Assembly: GCA_035409945.1 (NCBI GenBank)
Contig: DAONQC010000002.1
Location: 186,001-250,000, forward strand
Length of the DNA stretch: 64,000 bases
Direction: 5' to 3'
Origin: MWEH01 sp035409945
GTDB taxonomy: Bacteria > Bacillota > Clostridia > Christensenellales > DTU072
Numbering within the stretch: position 1 is the stretch's first letter; every line of letters begins with the position of its first letter. Shown here piece after piece: positions 18,050 through 26,594 of the stretch. The notes under the pieces were generated by a model. It worked only from the letters and a program-made list of their open reading frames with translations. It did no database searches and had not been told where the DNA came from. Made by a program: the position numbers and the translations under genes.

Positions 18050-18126
18050 GCGCCCTTAGCTCAATTGGATAGAGCGTTGGTCTACGGAACCAAAGGTTAG
18101 GGATTCGAGCTCCTTAGGGCGTGCCA
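18050..18126 (+). tRNA. tRNA-Arg (ACG)
   Basis: A complete 77-base cloverleaf: acceptor GCGCCCT/AGGGCGT, D arm TTAGCTCAATTGGATAGAG, anticodon stem TTGGT/ACCAA with loop CTACGGA (anticodon ACG, 18084-18086), T loop GATTCGAGC and encoded CCA. It is a single-gene transcript with its own promoter and terminator. Confidence 0.95.
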
Positions 18127-18128
18127 CA

Positions 18129-18160
18129 ATGCGACTAGTCACATAGTCGCATTTATTTTT
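18129..18160 (+). terminator. Terminator of tRNA-Arg
   Basis: AATGCGACTA, loop GTCACA, TAGTCGCATT, then TATTTTT. Confidence 0.85.
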
Positions 18161-18186
18161 AAAACTAACTGCAACTAACCATTGTA

Positions 18187-18214
18187 AAAGCCACTCACAG
18201 TACTAGGAGTGGCT
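18187..18214 (-). terminator. Terminator after the nuclease-like gene
   Basis: Minus strand AAGCCACTC, 10-base loop, GAGTGGCTT, then TT. It lies past the short remnant at 18245-18271. Confidence 0.75.
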
Positions 18215-18244
18215 TAACAGTTTAAATAAAGTTTTCTTTCTTTA

Positions 18245-18271
18245 TCCTTTCGGACCTAAGATGATAAACCT
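18245..18271 (-). pseudogene. Remnant of the YcxB-like gene 3' end
   Basis: Directly after the nuclease gene's TAA, and in its frame, the minus strand reads RFIILGPKG then TAA. The YcxB-like gene upstream ends RNILGPKG then TAA. The nuclease gene therefore sits between the intact 3' end and a short diverged copy of it. Confidence 0.65.
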
Positions 18272-19519
18272 TTAACTGATTTTAGAGAGTATATCTTCTT
18301 CAGAAATAATACCTTTTGTTTCTCCCAGCAAGCTTATAATATCTTCTGATTTTAATTTCCCTAATTTATAAAGCTCAAACATCTTCAATAATATTTCCGT
18401 CGTTACAATCAATACATCGTATCGTTTTGCAGCATCTATTACATTGCTAGCAACAGGATCTCTTTCTAACGGAGGTTTATTTCTTTGTCTCGCAATTATC
18501 AAAAGAGCTACAACATTCTTATCTTCATTACCCTCTATTTCTTTGTATAAGTCTCTATGCTTAGCCGTTTGTGAAACATTACTTTGCTTTACATTATGAC
18601 GAACCCCTTTTATCTCGCCAATGAAAGTAATATTTTCTTTCTCTATCAAAAAATCTTCATTTTTGTTATCTACGAAACTTTGATAATCATATCCTATCAT
18701 TTTATCTAGCATATCATAAATAATATTTCCCAACTCGTGTCCCGTTTTACATAAACATCCTTTATAAAACATATTTTTATCAATTTCGACCCTGTAGACC
18801 TCTATTTCTTCTTGCAGTTTTTGCATTTGAATACTTAATTCTTGTTTTTTCCTCTCTAAGTCCATATCGTTGAAAAATATTTCTTGTGCTAACCACTCTG
18901 GAGTGTCTTCATTGGGCATAATCCATCCAATATGCCTCATATAATTTAACAGTAGCTTACTATTAGAATTGAAAGCTAGAGTCGTTAAATATTTATTGTT
19001 ACGTTTTATCGTTGTTGGCAAGTGGCTTGTTACTGAAGAAGTAATTACAGCACTTTTTTCCAGCAAACTATCAAAAACAAAATCAGATTCAATATATTTA
19101 TCTAGAACCTCTGTTCGGGTATTATTGTATGCAACCCGGATAAGAGTATTAGGAAAAAAATTCGAGCTAATAAAATGATTGAAAAAACTAAGGATATCTT
19201 TTAACATTTCACTCTTTTTATATCGGTTATCACACCAGTCCCATTCATAACAATATGGGATATTTTGTGGAAATATAATAAGCACCTTGTTTTTTATATT
19301 TTTGAGCATACTCGAAATAGTCACGATATCTTTATGAGCATTGATTTTATCAATGTACACTCCTTTATTTGTCCATATAGCAGAATCGGATAAATCAATT
19401 ATATTTATGTCATAATCATCAAAAGATTTTGGTGATGTTAAAGAAGTACAAACAAACTCATCTATAGATAGTTGTTTGTGAGCCACATATTGAATTTTTA
19501 TTTCTTCTGTTTTTTCCAT
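18272..19519 (-). CDS. Predicted PD-(D/E)xK-type nuclease, possible defence gene
   Basis: A 415-residue protein without a recognised N-terminal family (1-215). A coiled coil follows (about 217-250), then a C-terminal region with conserved-looking HELGNIIYDML, ED (288-289), a strand and EIK (302-304), then QTAKHRDLYKEIE. This order (acidic residue, strand, ExK) matches the PD-(D/E)xK restriction-nuclease fold, which is inference from motif only. Lys-rich composition and its place between the YcxB-like gene and a copy of that gene's 3' end suggest a later insertion. It may act in phage defence or DNA repair; no partner gene is adjacent. Confidence 0.6.
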   Translation of the reverse strand: MEKTEEIKIQYVAHKQLSIDEFVCTSLTSPKSFDDYDINIIDLSDSAIWTNKGVYIDKINAHKDIVTISSMLKNIKNKVLIIFPQNIPYCYEWDWCDNRYKKSEMLKDILSFFNHFISSNFFPNTLIRVAYNNTRTEVLDKYIESDFVFDSLLEKSAVITSSVTSHLPTTIKRNNKYLTTLAFNSNSKLLLNYMRHIGWIMPNEDTPEWLAQEIFFNDMDLERKKQELSIQMQKLQEEIEVYRVEIDKNMFYKGCLCKTGHELGNIIYDMLDKMIGYDYQSFVDNKNEDFLIEKENITFIGEIKGVRHNVKQSNVSQTAKHRDLYKEIEGNEDKNVVALLIIARQRNKPPLERDPVASNVIDAAKRYDVLIVTTEILLKMFELYKLGKLKSEDIISLLGETKGIISEEDILSKIS

Positions 19520-19576
19520 TTATAACCTATCCTTGTTTTATCTTTGATTTTTATTGCACAACATCATCTCAGTTAT

Positions 19577-20149
19577 TTATCCTTTTGGGCCCAGGATGTT
19601 ACGTGGATATTGCGAGGTTCTCTTTTGCCTCATTCTAAACTTCATAGGATTAAATTTTTCCCGCATAAATTCTACCAGTTTTCCAAACTCTCCGTCTGGT
19701 AAGTTTTCTTTCTTTATGTAGTACATTGTAGCTGGACTGGTATAAAAATAAATTATGCCCTTTTCTTCAAGGATGGCAATTCTGTCTACCTGTTCATATT
19801 CTCTAATTTCTTTATATGCATCTTTTCCTTCATTTTCGTGCGTTTCGATGGAATAGTCAGTCTCACTAAAGGTAAAAGTCCAAAGCTTGGTTTTTCTAGC
19901 CTCAAATTCCTGTTTATACTGTTTTTGCCCAAGCACTATAAATATGACAACTAAAAGGCCTGTTAAAAAAAGTGTAATTCCACTCATGATAAGCATAAAA
20001 ATCTGCTGAAATGCAAAAAATAATGCTATTCCACCCGCGAATAGCAGACATAAGAGAATTATTTCTTTCACTCCGAAATATCTTCTCAAATAATAACGGT
20101 TACATTTTACATAATCTTCCTTGTTGATATCTACATTTATAACAAACAT
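19577..20149 (-). CDS. YcxB-like membrane protein
   Basis: A 190-residue protein with an N-terminal segment (DINKEDYVKCNRYYLRR), two close membrane helices (about 30-75) and a cytoplasmic C-terminal half with the pattern WTFTFSETDYSIET...YEQVDRIAILEEKGIIYFYTSP. This matches the YcxB-like family, whose function is unknown. Its ATG lies 5 bases after the stop of the GLUG lipoprotein, so the two are one operon. Its C-terminal ILGPKG recurs downstream at 18245-18271. Confidence 0.75.
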   Translation of the reverse strand: MFVINVDINKEDYVKCNRYYLRRYFGVKEIILLCLLFAGGIALFFAFQQIFMLIMSGITLFLTGLLVVIFIVLGQKQYKQEFEARKTKLWTFTFSETDYSIETHENEGKDAYKEIREYEQVDRIAILEEKGIIYFYTSPATMYYIKKENLPDGEFGKLVEFMREKFNPMKFRMRQKRTSQYPRNILGPKG

Positions 20150-20153
20150 CTAA

Positions 20154-22139
20154 TTATATCAATAGCGTAGGATATACGCCCCTTTCTACATTTAATCCTG
20201 TTAGATTCCAAATATGGGTGTCAAATCCCATAGAGCCTAACCTACTCCCTTCGTTTACATCGGCAATACTGATAATAGGCACTGTACTATAGTCGGTATA
20301 TTCTACATCATTTCTTGTCACCTCTTGCCCCTCAATAGCATATACATGCTGGAATCTTTGAGTAGAGTTAGTAGAATGGCCGATAAAATTATTTACGTGA
20401 GCTGGGTTTTTAGCATTGATTTCGCCATCTTCTTCTAACTGCCTGTGCGATATACCTTTTACATCTCCAAACGCTATACAGTTTCCTATCAAGATTTCAT
20501 TTGCTTGTCCAACTATTCCACCTGCAAAGACCGAATAGAAAACTCCGGTTATTCTATGTTCTTCGGTGTGTTCTACTCCTTCATCATCCACATATGTTTT
20601 TTCATACACTGTCTCCGAAGCATTAGCTGTTACATCTCCAAAAGCAAAACAATTAGATATGGCGTTAAAAGATATCCCCGGACGATCATTTTGGCCAACT
20701 GGGTCAAAAATTAATGAACTATAATCATTCCAACCAAAATATGGGATGTCAGATGTATGTCTTCCAAGTAATCCGCCTGCATATTCAGACCCAAACACCC
20801 TGCCTTTTGCATAACAGTTTATGATCCTTCCGCCAAGAGCAGTTTCGTAGTCAAACTTATTAACACCAACAAGCCCACCTGCTGTACGTCCTCTTACCGC
20901 GCCCGTTGCATAACTACGGGTTATGTTGCCACTTGTTTGATTATATGACACAAGTCCGCCAACAACCGAAGGATATGATAAAGATCCACTCACTTGATAA
21001 GACCCATCCCCTTCATCTAATCCTAACGCAAAACAACTATCCACATTTCCGTTATTTAGACCTATAAGTCCACCGGCTGCTTTTCCATATACTTTAGCAG
21101 TTGAATTACACTGCGAAACCCTACCTGACGCTACAGACCCTATCACTCCACCAGTATAAATATCTATGGCGTTAGAATAAGATGTTATTGTCCCTTCAGT
21201 TGACACTCCTGATACAACAGCATTCTTTTCATCACCATCTTCCATTTCCCTATTTTCCATTTTACCAACTGCACCGCCTAAAGAAACTTTAGTTGATGGT
21301 TTTGCTGTTACCCAAAAGGTATCTACAAATCGTTTTCTATATGTCATTTCAGAGTTCAATAATGTCCCTTTCGCTTGGGAATTTAGTAGAGTTCCACCTT
21401 CTAGGTGCCCTATAATTCCACCAATCATAAATCTAGACTTTTCGCCCTCTAACTTAATGCTGTAGTTATTGAGCGTAATATTTTTAACCGTACCTGTGAC
21501 TTTACCAAATAGCCCTATTGGAAGCTCGTTAAATTCCTCGTCTTCCTCTAGTTCTTCGATTCGCATGTTACTAATCACATACCCATTTCCATCAAACACA
21601 CCCGTGAATGGTTCTAACCTATCACCTATTGGTTCCCATATCCCATATTCAGCAAGATCTATATTCCTCGTAAGCAAATAGCTACCAGCTAAATCATTTT
21701 TTACTGTCATCAAAGCTTCTGCCGTCCCTATCCTTATGGTGGTATTAAGAACCCACTTTGCGTAAAGCGTTGTATCTCTATGGAAGGTGTATGGACCTGT
21801 TACTTTAGTTCCTGCAAAATCTTCGGATAAATACCAACCTTCAAACTTATAACCAGGCTTAAATGAATTATCAGGCACAGGGATTTGAGAGGCACTCATG
21901 GTCAAAAATCTCTCAGCTGGAATATTTTCATTAGAGTTTGTATTGAATGTAATAAGATAGCTAATTTCTGCTGGAGTCTCTTCATTTTGAAGATTAATGC
22001 CATTTGAAGAAACGTTATGAGATTCTTCTTTTGATAGGTTCACAAACGACGGTTCCCTAGCCTTATCACAAGCTATGACCGTCAAAGAAATCATCACAAC
22101 CATAACGATGGCAAAAACCATCATTAAAACTTTACGCAT
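20154..22139 (-). CDS. GLUG-repeat lipoprotein with InlB-type module
   Basis: A 661-residue lipoprotein with signal peptide and lipobox VIAC (Cys24). One InlB-type module (about 60-131) contains FKPGYKFEGWYLSEDFAG and DTTLYAKW. A GLUG-type parallel beta region follows (about 135-650), with motifs such as GGLIGLNNGNVDSCFALG, GGLVGVN and GGIVGQANEILIGNCIAFG. Such proteins are surface adhesins or matrix-binding proteins. RBS GGAG precedes the ATG. A good promoter with a CGCGCGCG box sits at 22173-22212. The C-terminal region of the giant protein at 45546-57896 has the same GLUG design. Confidence 0.88.
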   Translation of the reverse strand: MRKVLMMVFAIVMVVMISLTVIACDKAREPSFVNLSKEESHNVSSNGINLQNEETPAEISYLITFNTNSNENIPAERFLTMSASQIPVPDNSFKPGYKFEGWYLSEDFAGTKVTGPYTFHRDTTLYAKWVLNTTIRIGTAEALMTVKNDLAGSYLLTRNIDLAEYGIWEPIGDRLEPFTGVFDGNGYVISNMRIEELEEDEEFNELPIGLFGKVTGTVKNITLNNYSIKLEGEKSRFMIGGIIGHLEGGTLLNSQAKGTLLNSEMTYRKRFVDTFWVTAKPSTKVSLGGAVGKMENREMEDGDEKNAVVSGVSTEGTITSYSNAIDIYTGGVIGSVASGRVSQCNSTAKVYGKAAGGLIGLNNGNVDSCFALGLDEGDGSYQVSGSLSYPSVVGGLVSYNQTSGNITRSYATGAVRGRTAGGLVGVNKFDYETALGGRIINCYAKGRVFGSEYAGGLLGRHTSDIPYFGWNDYSSLIFDPVGQNDRPGISFNAISNCFAFGDVTANASETVYEKTYVDDEGVEHTEEHRITGVFYSVFAGGIVGQANEILIGNCIAFGDVKGISHRQLEEDGEINAKNPAHVNNFIGHSTNSTQRFQHVYAIEGQEVTRNDVEYTDYSTVPIISIADVNEGSRLGSMGFDTHIWNLTGLNVERGVYPTLLI

Positions 22140-22172
22140 ATTTTCTCCGTGTACATCTTAGAGATTACCTTA

Positions 22173-22201
22173 ATTTTATATTAGTAGTACTTTATTGTCA
22201 A
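22173..22201 (-). promoter_or_regulatory. Promoter of the GLUG lipoprotein gene
   Basis: Minus strand TTGACA (22196-22201), 17-base spacer, TAAAAT (22173-22178). Confidence 0.75.
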
Positions 22202-22204
22202 TAG

Positions 22205-22212
22205 CGCGCGCG
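22205..22212. promoter_or_regulatory. CGCGCGCG box
   Basis: An alternating CG octamer beginning 3 bases upstream of the -35 of the GLUG lipoprotein promoter. Confidence 0.5.
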
Positions 22213-22267
22213 TGTTATATTGGTGAACATTTATCCAACTTTATACAAAAACTTTCTGTCTAAAACT

Positions 22268-22425
22268 CTTAGTTCCTTAACAACACAGTTATTGAATTTG
22301 CATAAACAAGATAAACGATAGCATTTCTCAGTACCACATAGAGGCATAATCAGCACATCAACTAAAACGACTACTGCCTTTTATGCATTACCTAGTTTCT
22401 TAACAACGTAGTTGTTAAATTTACC
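22268..22425. repeat. Two copies of a TTAACAAC palindrome
   Basis: CTTAGTTCCTTAACAACACA (22268) and CCTAGTTTCTTAACAACGTA (22389) head two similar 35-base segments about 120 bases apart. The second contains the perfect inverted repeat TTAACAAC-GTA-GTTGTTAA. Both resemble the nearby terminator stems (CTGTTAAGAA). The rest of the 22202-22489 gap has no gene. Confidence 0.5.
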
Positions 22426-22489
22426 AAAAGATAGTAAAAAATCTTTCTAAGGAGCTGTATACAAGAACATAAATGTAACAAAACTTATA

Positions 22490-22524
22490 AAAAAGCTGTC
22501 AAGAATTTTCATTTCTTAACAGCT
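22490..22524 (-). terminator. Terminator of the LURP-one-like gene
   Basis: Minus strand AGCTGTTAAGAA, loop ATGAAAA, TTCTTGACAGCT, then TTTTT. Confidence 0.85.
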
Positions 22525-22558
22525 ATAAGGTTTTATGCATAAAAATTTATATAGTTGT

Positions 22559-23083
22559 CTACACAAAAATCATTTTCCCTTCTGGATCGGCATGTAACTT
22601 TTCAGAAGCTAAGCAAATCATAAGGACATATAGAATATTCGTACTCTCTGTCGTTCTAATTTGGTAAAAATTGGGCTCACCTGGAACTGGTATTACACTT
22701 CCAACAACTTGGCTACCATCATATATTTCAAAATTATATTGACTGGGTTTGCCCCAAATAGAAAATCGACTGGCTTTTGCGCCTTTGACTGCTTTCACAA
22801 AAACATCGTCACCCTTGTCTAGTTCATTTGTTACAAACTTAAACTCATTGGGAGCTAAAATCTTCATTTTTACTGCACCAGGAAATGTTGGTGTGCTTTT
22901 CACTATTGACATTTTAGCTGCATTTTCTTCAAAGGTTACCTGGGCTATCTGTAGTCCTAACTTATTGTAGATGTAATAGCCAGATGGTAGTACAGCGATT
23001 TTACACACTACCTCTCCGATAGTATTTTTAACAGCGTAGTCCTGCCTTATTTCATAAATCTTTTTTCTAATCTTAAAAATCAT
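22559..23083 (-). CDS. LURP-one/Tubby-C-like protein
   Basis: A 174-residue soluble protein made of short beta-strand repeats: YAVKNTIGEVVCKIAV, YYIYNKLGLQIAQV, FSIWGKPSQYNFEIYDGSQVVGSV. This barrel pattern with Y-x-I/V-x(4)-G steps resembles the LURP-one-related (Tubby C-terminal-like) fold found in Firmicutes. No catalytic motif is visible and the role is unknown. It has a single-gene layout with its own terminator. The assignment rests on pattern only. Confidence 0.5.
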   Translation of the reverse strand: MIFKIRKKIYEIRQDYAVKNTIGEVVCKIAVLPSGYYIYNKLGLQIAQVTFEENAAKMSIVKSTPTFPGAVKMKILAPNEFKFVTNELDKGDDVFVKAVKGAKASRFSIWGKPSQYNFEIYDGSQVVGSVIPVPGEPNFYQIRTTESTNILYVLMICLASEKLHADPEGKMIFV

Positions 23084-23154
23084 ATTTTCACCTTGATATT
23101 ATTTTATCCAAGTGTATTATAAAAGTCAACATATCACATTATTATGTTAATTCT

Positions 23155-23290
23155 CGCATTCATTTACTGTTGCACTTACTATGGCAACTAACATTCTCGC
23201 ATTCGTTTGAGAGTCTATTTACTGTCGCACTTACTATGGCGACCAACTATTCTCTCATTCGTTCACTTACCTTGTAATGCTCAATGGAAT
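23155..23290. repeat. Intergenic repeat cluster (copy C)
   Basis: Three degenerate units, each beginning TTCTCGCATTCRTTT or TTCTCTCATTCGTT. The first two contain TTTACTGTYGCACTTACTATGGC, and the third ends CTTACCTTGTAATGCTCAATGG. It has the same core as the elements at 1217, 17700 and 38541. Confidence 0.7.
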
Positions 23291-23390
23291 ACAGTTAATG
23301 AAATATATAACTCAAAGCAAGAAAGAAGAATGGAGAGAAGTCGCTAATAAGATAAGAAAACTTCTACAAATTAATTTTAAATTGCAAAAT

Positions 23391-23430
23391 AAAAAGGCTG
23401 TTAGGAATTTTAGTTTCTTAACAGCCTTTT
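23391..23430 (-). terminator. Terminator of the tRNA-Ala/tRNA-Ile transcript
   Basis: Minus strand AAGGCTGTTAAGAA, loop ACTAAAA, TTCCTAACAGCCTT, then TTTATTTT, 11 bases after the tRNA-Ile gene. Confidence 0.88.
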
Positions 23431-23440
23431 CTTCAGTTGA

Positions 23441-23517
<77 letters not shown>

Positions 23518-23526
23518 ATCAACATA

Positions 23527-23602
23527 TGGTGGAGGTAAACGGACTCGAACCGATGACTTCCTGCTTGCAAAGCAGGCGCTCTACCAACTGAGCTATACCC
23601 CC
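23527..23602 (-). tRNA. tRNA-Ala (TGC)
   Basis: A complete 76-base cloverleaf: acceptor GGGGGTA, anticodon stem CCTGC/GCAGG with loop TTTGCAA (anticodon TGC, 23567-23569), T loop GGTTCGAGTCC and encoded CCA. It forms a two-gene transcript with tRNA-Ile, a pair usually found in rRNA operons; no rRNA is in this window. Confidence 0.96.
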
Positions 23603-23618
23603 TAGCAAATGCTTAAAT

Positions 23619-23648
23619 ATGATATCACCACTATAAAGATAATGTCAA
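23619..23648 (-). promoter_or_regulatory. Promoter of the tRNA-Ala/tRNA-Ile transcript
   Basis: Minus strand TTGACA (23643-23648), 18-base spacer, TATCAT (23619-23624), 17 bases before tRNA-Ala. Confidence 0.75.
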
Positions 23649-24041
23649 ACATAAAAACAAATTATAAACTTCATTTTGAGGCAATAATAAAACACTCTCT
23701 TTTAGAGGCTATCCTCTTATCTGTTGACATAACTTCGATTGGTATAACTTGCCATCAATGCGAAACATAAACTCCATTTCTATAATACAAAAATCAATGT
23801 TTACTAGTTTAAGTTATAAAAACGTTCTACAGTCTACACTTTTATGTTGATAAAATGTTACTATACTTAACATTTTTCTAACTTGTTACCTAGTTTTTAC
23901 ATATTGTCTGCTTACTTTCAGCACATAAACTGTAGTAGAATTATCGAGTATTTAATTGGATTAGTATAAAACAACGACTCACTTAAACCGCACTTGCAAA
24001 TCCGACTTTTAATGTTGTTACATTGTTTTATAATATTATGA

Positions 24042-24133
24042 TGAACACTTTTCCAGCTTTTCGGTGAACACTTTTCAAGCATTTTGATGAACACTTTTCA
24101 GAGATTTTAGTGAACACTTTTCAAACATTTGTA
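24042..24133. repeat. Tandem array, four 23-base units
   Basis: Units start at 24042, 24065, 24088 and 24111. Each opens with TGAACACTTTTC, followed by a variable 4-5 bases and a T-rich end (ATTTT). The period is exactly 23. It lies in a 700-base gene-free stretch (23603-24315) between the tRNAs and the VWA gene. No cas genes or unique spacers occur. The layout resembles the multiple terminal repeats of IS21-family elements, which is inference. Confidence 0.8.
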
Positions 24134-24315
24134 CTTGCTTCGTTGTACCAGTCAAGTAAAAACCACTTGTTTTTGCATAAAAGGATTGAATTTCATATGA
24201 ATTAGAGAAAATGAAAAAGGTACGAACTATTAAATATAATCCGTACCTTTCTTGTTTACCTATTAAATCAAAAATAATGATTTCACAGGAAGTATATGTT
24301 TTCAGTTAACCACTT

Positions 24316-24975
24316 TTATTTTTTGTTTTTATCTCCACGTTTTGCATAGTCTTTTTCTATTTTCTTCTTCCAGTCATCATCAATCTTCGAACATCGCCTG
24401 TAGTGAGAAGCAACTTCACTCATTTCGCAATAATTTAAAGAAACACCCGCTGAATCATTAGCATAACGCACTGCACGATCGGCCCTGATTCCCATTCCAC
24501 TCGCAACTCCAATAGCATCCATATTTGCACCGAAAAACAAAAATTCCCAACCGTGGTCTTCGGTATAGTGTTGAATTTTTTCTTTGACATGCTTAAAAGT
24601 ATATTCCTTGCTTGAGTTTTCCAAACCATCGGTCGTAATTACAAATAAAACTTTTGCAGGACGTTCTTGTTCAGGCAACTTATCAATTTTTTTATTCGTA
24701 TCCTCTATGGCTTTACCAACAGCATCAAGTAATGCAGTCCAGCCTCTTGCATAATATTCATTTGTTGTTAATGGTTGCACCTCTTTAATGCTTGTCCTAC
24801 CATGAAGAACCTCATAGTAATCGTCAAAAAGAATGGTAGTCAAGAAAGCCTCTCCAGGCTCCTTTTTTTGTTTTTCAATGAAACTATTGTATCCGCCAAT
24901 AGTGTCATTTTCCAATTCTCTCATAGAGCCACTACGATCAAGTATAAAGACTAATTCTGTAATATTATTTTCCAT
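24316..24975 (-). CDS. VWA-domain protein
   Basis: A 219-residue cytoplasmic protein that is almost entirely a von Willebrand factor A domain. The metal-ion-dependent adhesion site DRSGSM (13-18) follows a hydrophobic strand (ELVFILD). A TALLDAVGKAI segment and VLFVITTDGLENSS supply the remaining MIDAS elements. Bacterial VWA proteins of this type are linked to stress and tellurite-resistance-like modules, where they bind partners through Mg2+. RBS GAGGTGAC precedes the ATG. It lies 81 bases downstream of the macro-domain gene and is probably in the same operon. Confidence 0.88.
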   Translation of the reverse strand: MENNITELVFILDRSGSMRELENDTIGGYNSFIEKQKKEPGEAFLTTILFDDYYEVLHGRTSIKEVQPLTTNEYYARGWTALLDAVGKAIEDTNKKIDKLPEQERPAKVLFVITTDGLENSSKEYTFKHVKEKIQHYTEDHGWEFLFFGANMDAIGVASGMGIRADRAVRYANDSAGVSLNYCEMSEVASHYRRCSKIDDDWKKKIEKDYAKRGDKNKK

Positions 24976-25056
24976 ATTGTCACCTCAAAAAAATATATTT
25001 TGTAATTAAAATATATCACTTTTAAAATGACTTTGGGTCGCATTGAAAGCGACAAA

Positions 25057-26157
25057 TTAACAACCTAGTAAAGGCAAATCATATGCAAACAAAACCTCAT
25101 TAATGTCAAAGATATCATAATTTCCCTTCTCTATAAAAAACCGTATTATTATGTCAAACTTTAAGACATTAGAAAGGGTATACCCAGCTCTACCAATTAA
25201 ATCTATTGTTTCATCAAGATCGAGAGATAATGCTATAGCAAGAGCGAGTGCTGTCTTTTTGGAGGGAGTATACCTATTGCTTATACGGATTTTCGAAAAC
25301 AGTCTTCTATCTATATTGGCGCGTTTATACACTTCAACGTCTGTCATTCCTTTTTGATCTATTAATTTTAGTAGCCTTTCTGAAAAAGTCTCTTCCCTTG
25401 TATTCATAACATCATCTAGTTTTAAAGTCTCTTCTGCACACACATGCCTCATGCGCCTCTCTCGGGAGCGTAGCGACATCATTTTTCGCACACGCAACTT
25501 ATCGTCAAGGAGGTTTTCCTCCATTATTATTTCTGCAGAATAAAGATTTTTATCGTCCTCTAGCTTTGGCAAATCTTCATAAAAACAAGCCTGTTGTGGC
25601 ATTGGTCTTTCATAATCGCTTTGCTGTTGTTCGTCCAAATATTCGGCTATGTATTTATCAATTTCTGATGATAAACTCTCTGGTAATTTAAAAGGTTCAT
25701 CACTGTAAAGAACAAGAAAAATATCTATATCGTTATCTAAAAGGTATGTTTTGAATGCATTCATTGCAACCCTTATGGCTTTATCCTTTGGATAACCATA
25801 TGCTCCACTTGATATGAGAGGAAATGCGATAGTTGCTACCTTGTATTTTGAAGCGAGTTCTAATGAATTGATATAACAATTGGTTAGCAATTGCTCCTCT
25901 CCCTTATTTCCTCCCCGCCATATTGGTCCAACAGTATGGATAACATATTTTGCTGGTAAATTATATGCTCTTGTGATTTTCGCCTGCCCTACCTTACACC
26001 CACCGAGCATTTTGCATTCCTCTAATAATTCAGGGCCAGCAGCGTAATGTATTGCTCCATCTACGCCACCACCACCTAGCAAACTCCTATTAGCAGCATT
26101 AACTATTGCATCAACTTTAATCCTTGTAATGTCTCCTCTAATAAGTTTTATTGACAT
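25057..26157 (-). CDS. Macro-domain ADP-ribose hydrolase with C-terminal helix-turn-helix-like region
   Basis: A 366-residue protein. Residues 1-160 are a macro domain of the YmdB/O-acetyl-ADP-ribose deacetylase type: GDITRIKVDAIVNAANRSLL, GGGGVDGAIH, then PLISSGAYGYPKDKA. These bind ADP-ribose and can remove it from targets. A variable linker (about 165-255) follows. The C-terminal part (about 256-366) resembles a XRE-like fold (ERLLKLIDQKGMTDVEVYKRANIDRRLFSKIR, then KKTALALAIALSLDLDET). Such macro-plus-C-terminal proteins are known in Clostridia, but the role of the second part is unclear. The start follows GGAGGAAGG. Confidence 0.85.
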   Translation of the reverse strand: MSIKLIRGDITRIKVDAIVNAANRSLLGGGGVDGAIHYAAGPELLEECKMLGGCKVGQAKITRAYNLPAKYVIHTVGPIWRGGNKGEEQLLTNCYINSLELASKYKVATIAFPLISSGAYGYPKDKAIRVAMNAFKTYLLDNDIDIFLVLYSDEPFKLPESLSSEIDKYIAEYLDEQQQSDYERPMPQQACFYEDLPKLEDDKNLYSAEIIMEENLLDDKLRVRKMMSLRSRERRMRHVCAEETLKLDDVMNTREETFSERLLKLIDQKGMTDVEVYKRANIDRRLFSKIRISNRYTPSKKTALALAIALSLDLDETIDLIGRAGYTLSNVLKFDIIIRFFIEKGNYDIFDINEVLFAYDLPLLGC

Positions 26158-26174
26158 TCCTTCCTCCTTCCCTT

Positions 26175-26400
26175 TTGATTTGTATATCTTGTTTTTCTAT
26201 CGTTTTTTACACTAACCTATTACCTTTCTAATGCATGTTGTTTTCTGCTACCACCTCCGTAATATAACGTTGTTTTTGTCATTATCCTATTGTTTCCTTA
26301 ACATACAACTATTTTCTATCATTAGCACATCAACTGAATTAATGTATTGCTATTTTCTGTTATTTACACATTTACTTATTATGTATCGTAACCACGAAAG
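26175..26400. repeat. Degenerate T-rich repeats upstream of the macro gene
   Basis: Short related pieces recur: GTTGTTTTCTGCTACC, GTTGTTTTTGTCATTA, CTATTTTCTATCATTA and CTATTTTCTGTTATTT, spaced about 40-70 bases. Nothing else is seen in 26158-26540 apart from AT-rich sequence. Confidence 0.4.
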
Positions 26401-26540
26401 CTAACATATATTATACCATACACCACTTACAATTATTATTTTACATCTTACCATGTTTACATAAGCAAAAGTTGAATTTAGTAAATCCATCAAAATGACG
26501 GTGCCCATAGAAGTTAAGAACCAGCCTTTTTGCACTAAAA

Positions 26541-26576
26541 AGGACTGCCTAAAAATGTACATATCTCGGCAATCCT
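26541..26576 (-). terminator. Terminator of the DUF975 gene
   Basis: Minus strand AGGATTGCC, 18-base loop, GGCAGTCCT, then TTTTAG. It lies beyond the 3' repeat array. Confidence 0.7.
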
Positions 26577-26594
26577 ATTTTTAATTATCTGACA

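Noticed and set aside
24042..24133. CRISPR array
   Set aside because: The period is 23 bases with no unique spacers of normal length, and there are no cas genes nearby. It is a simple tandem repeat.
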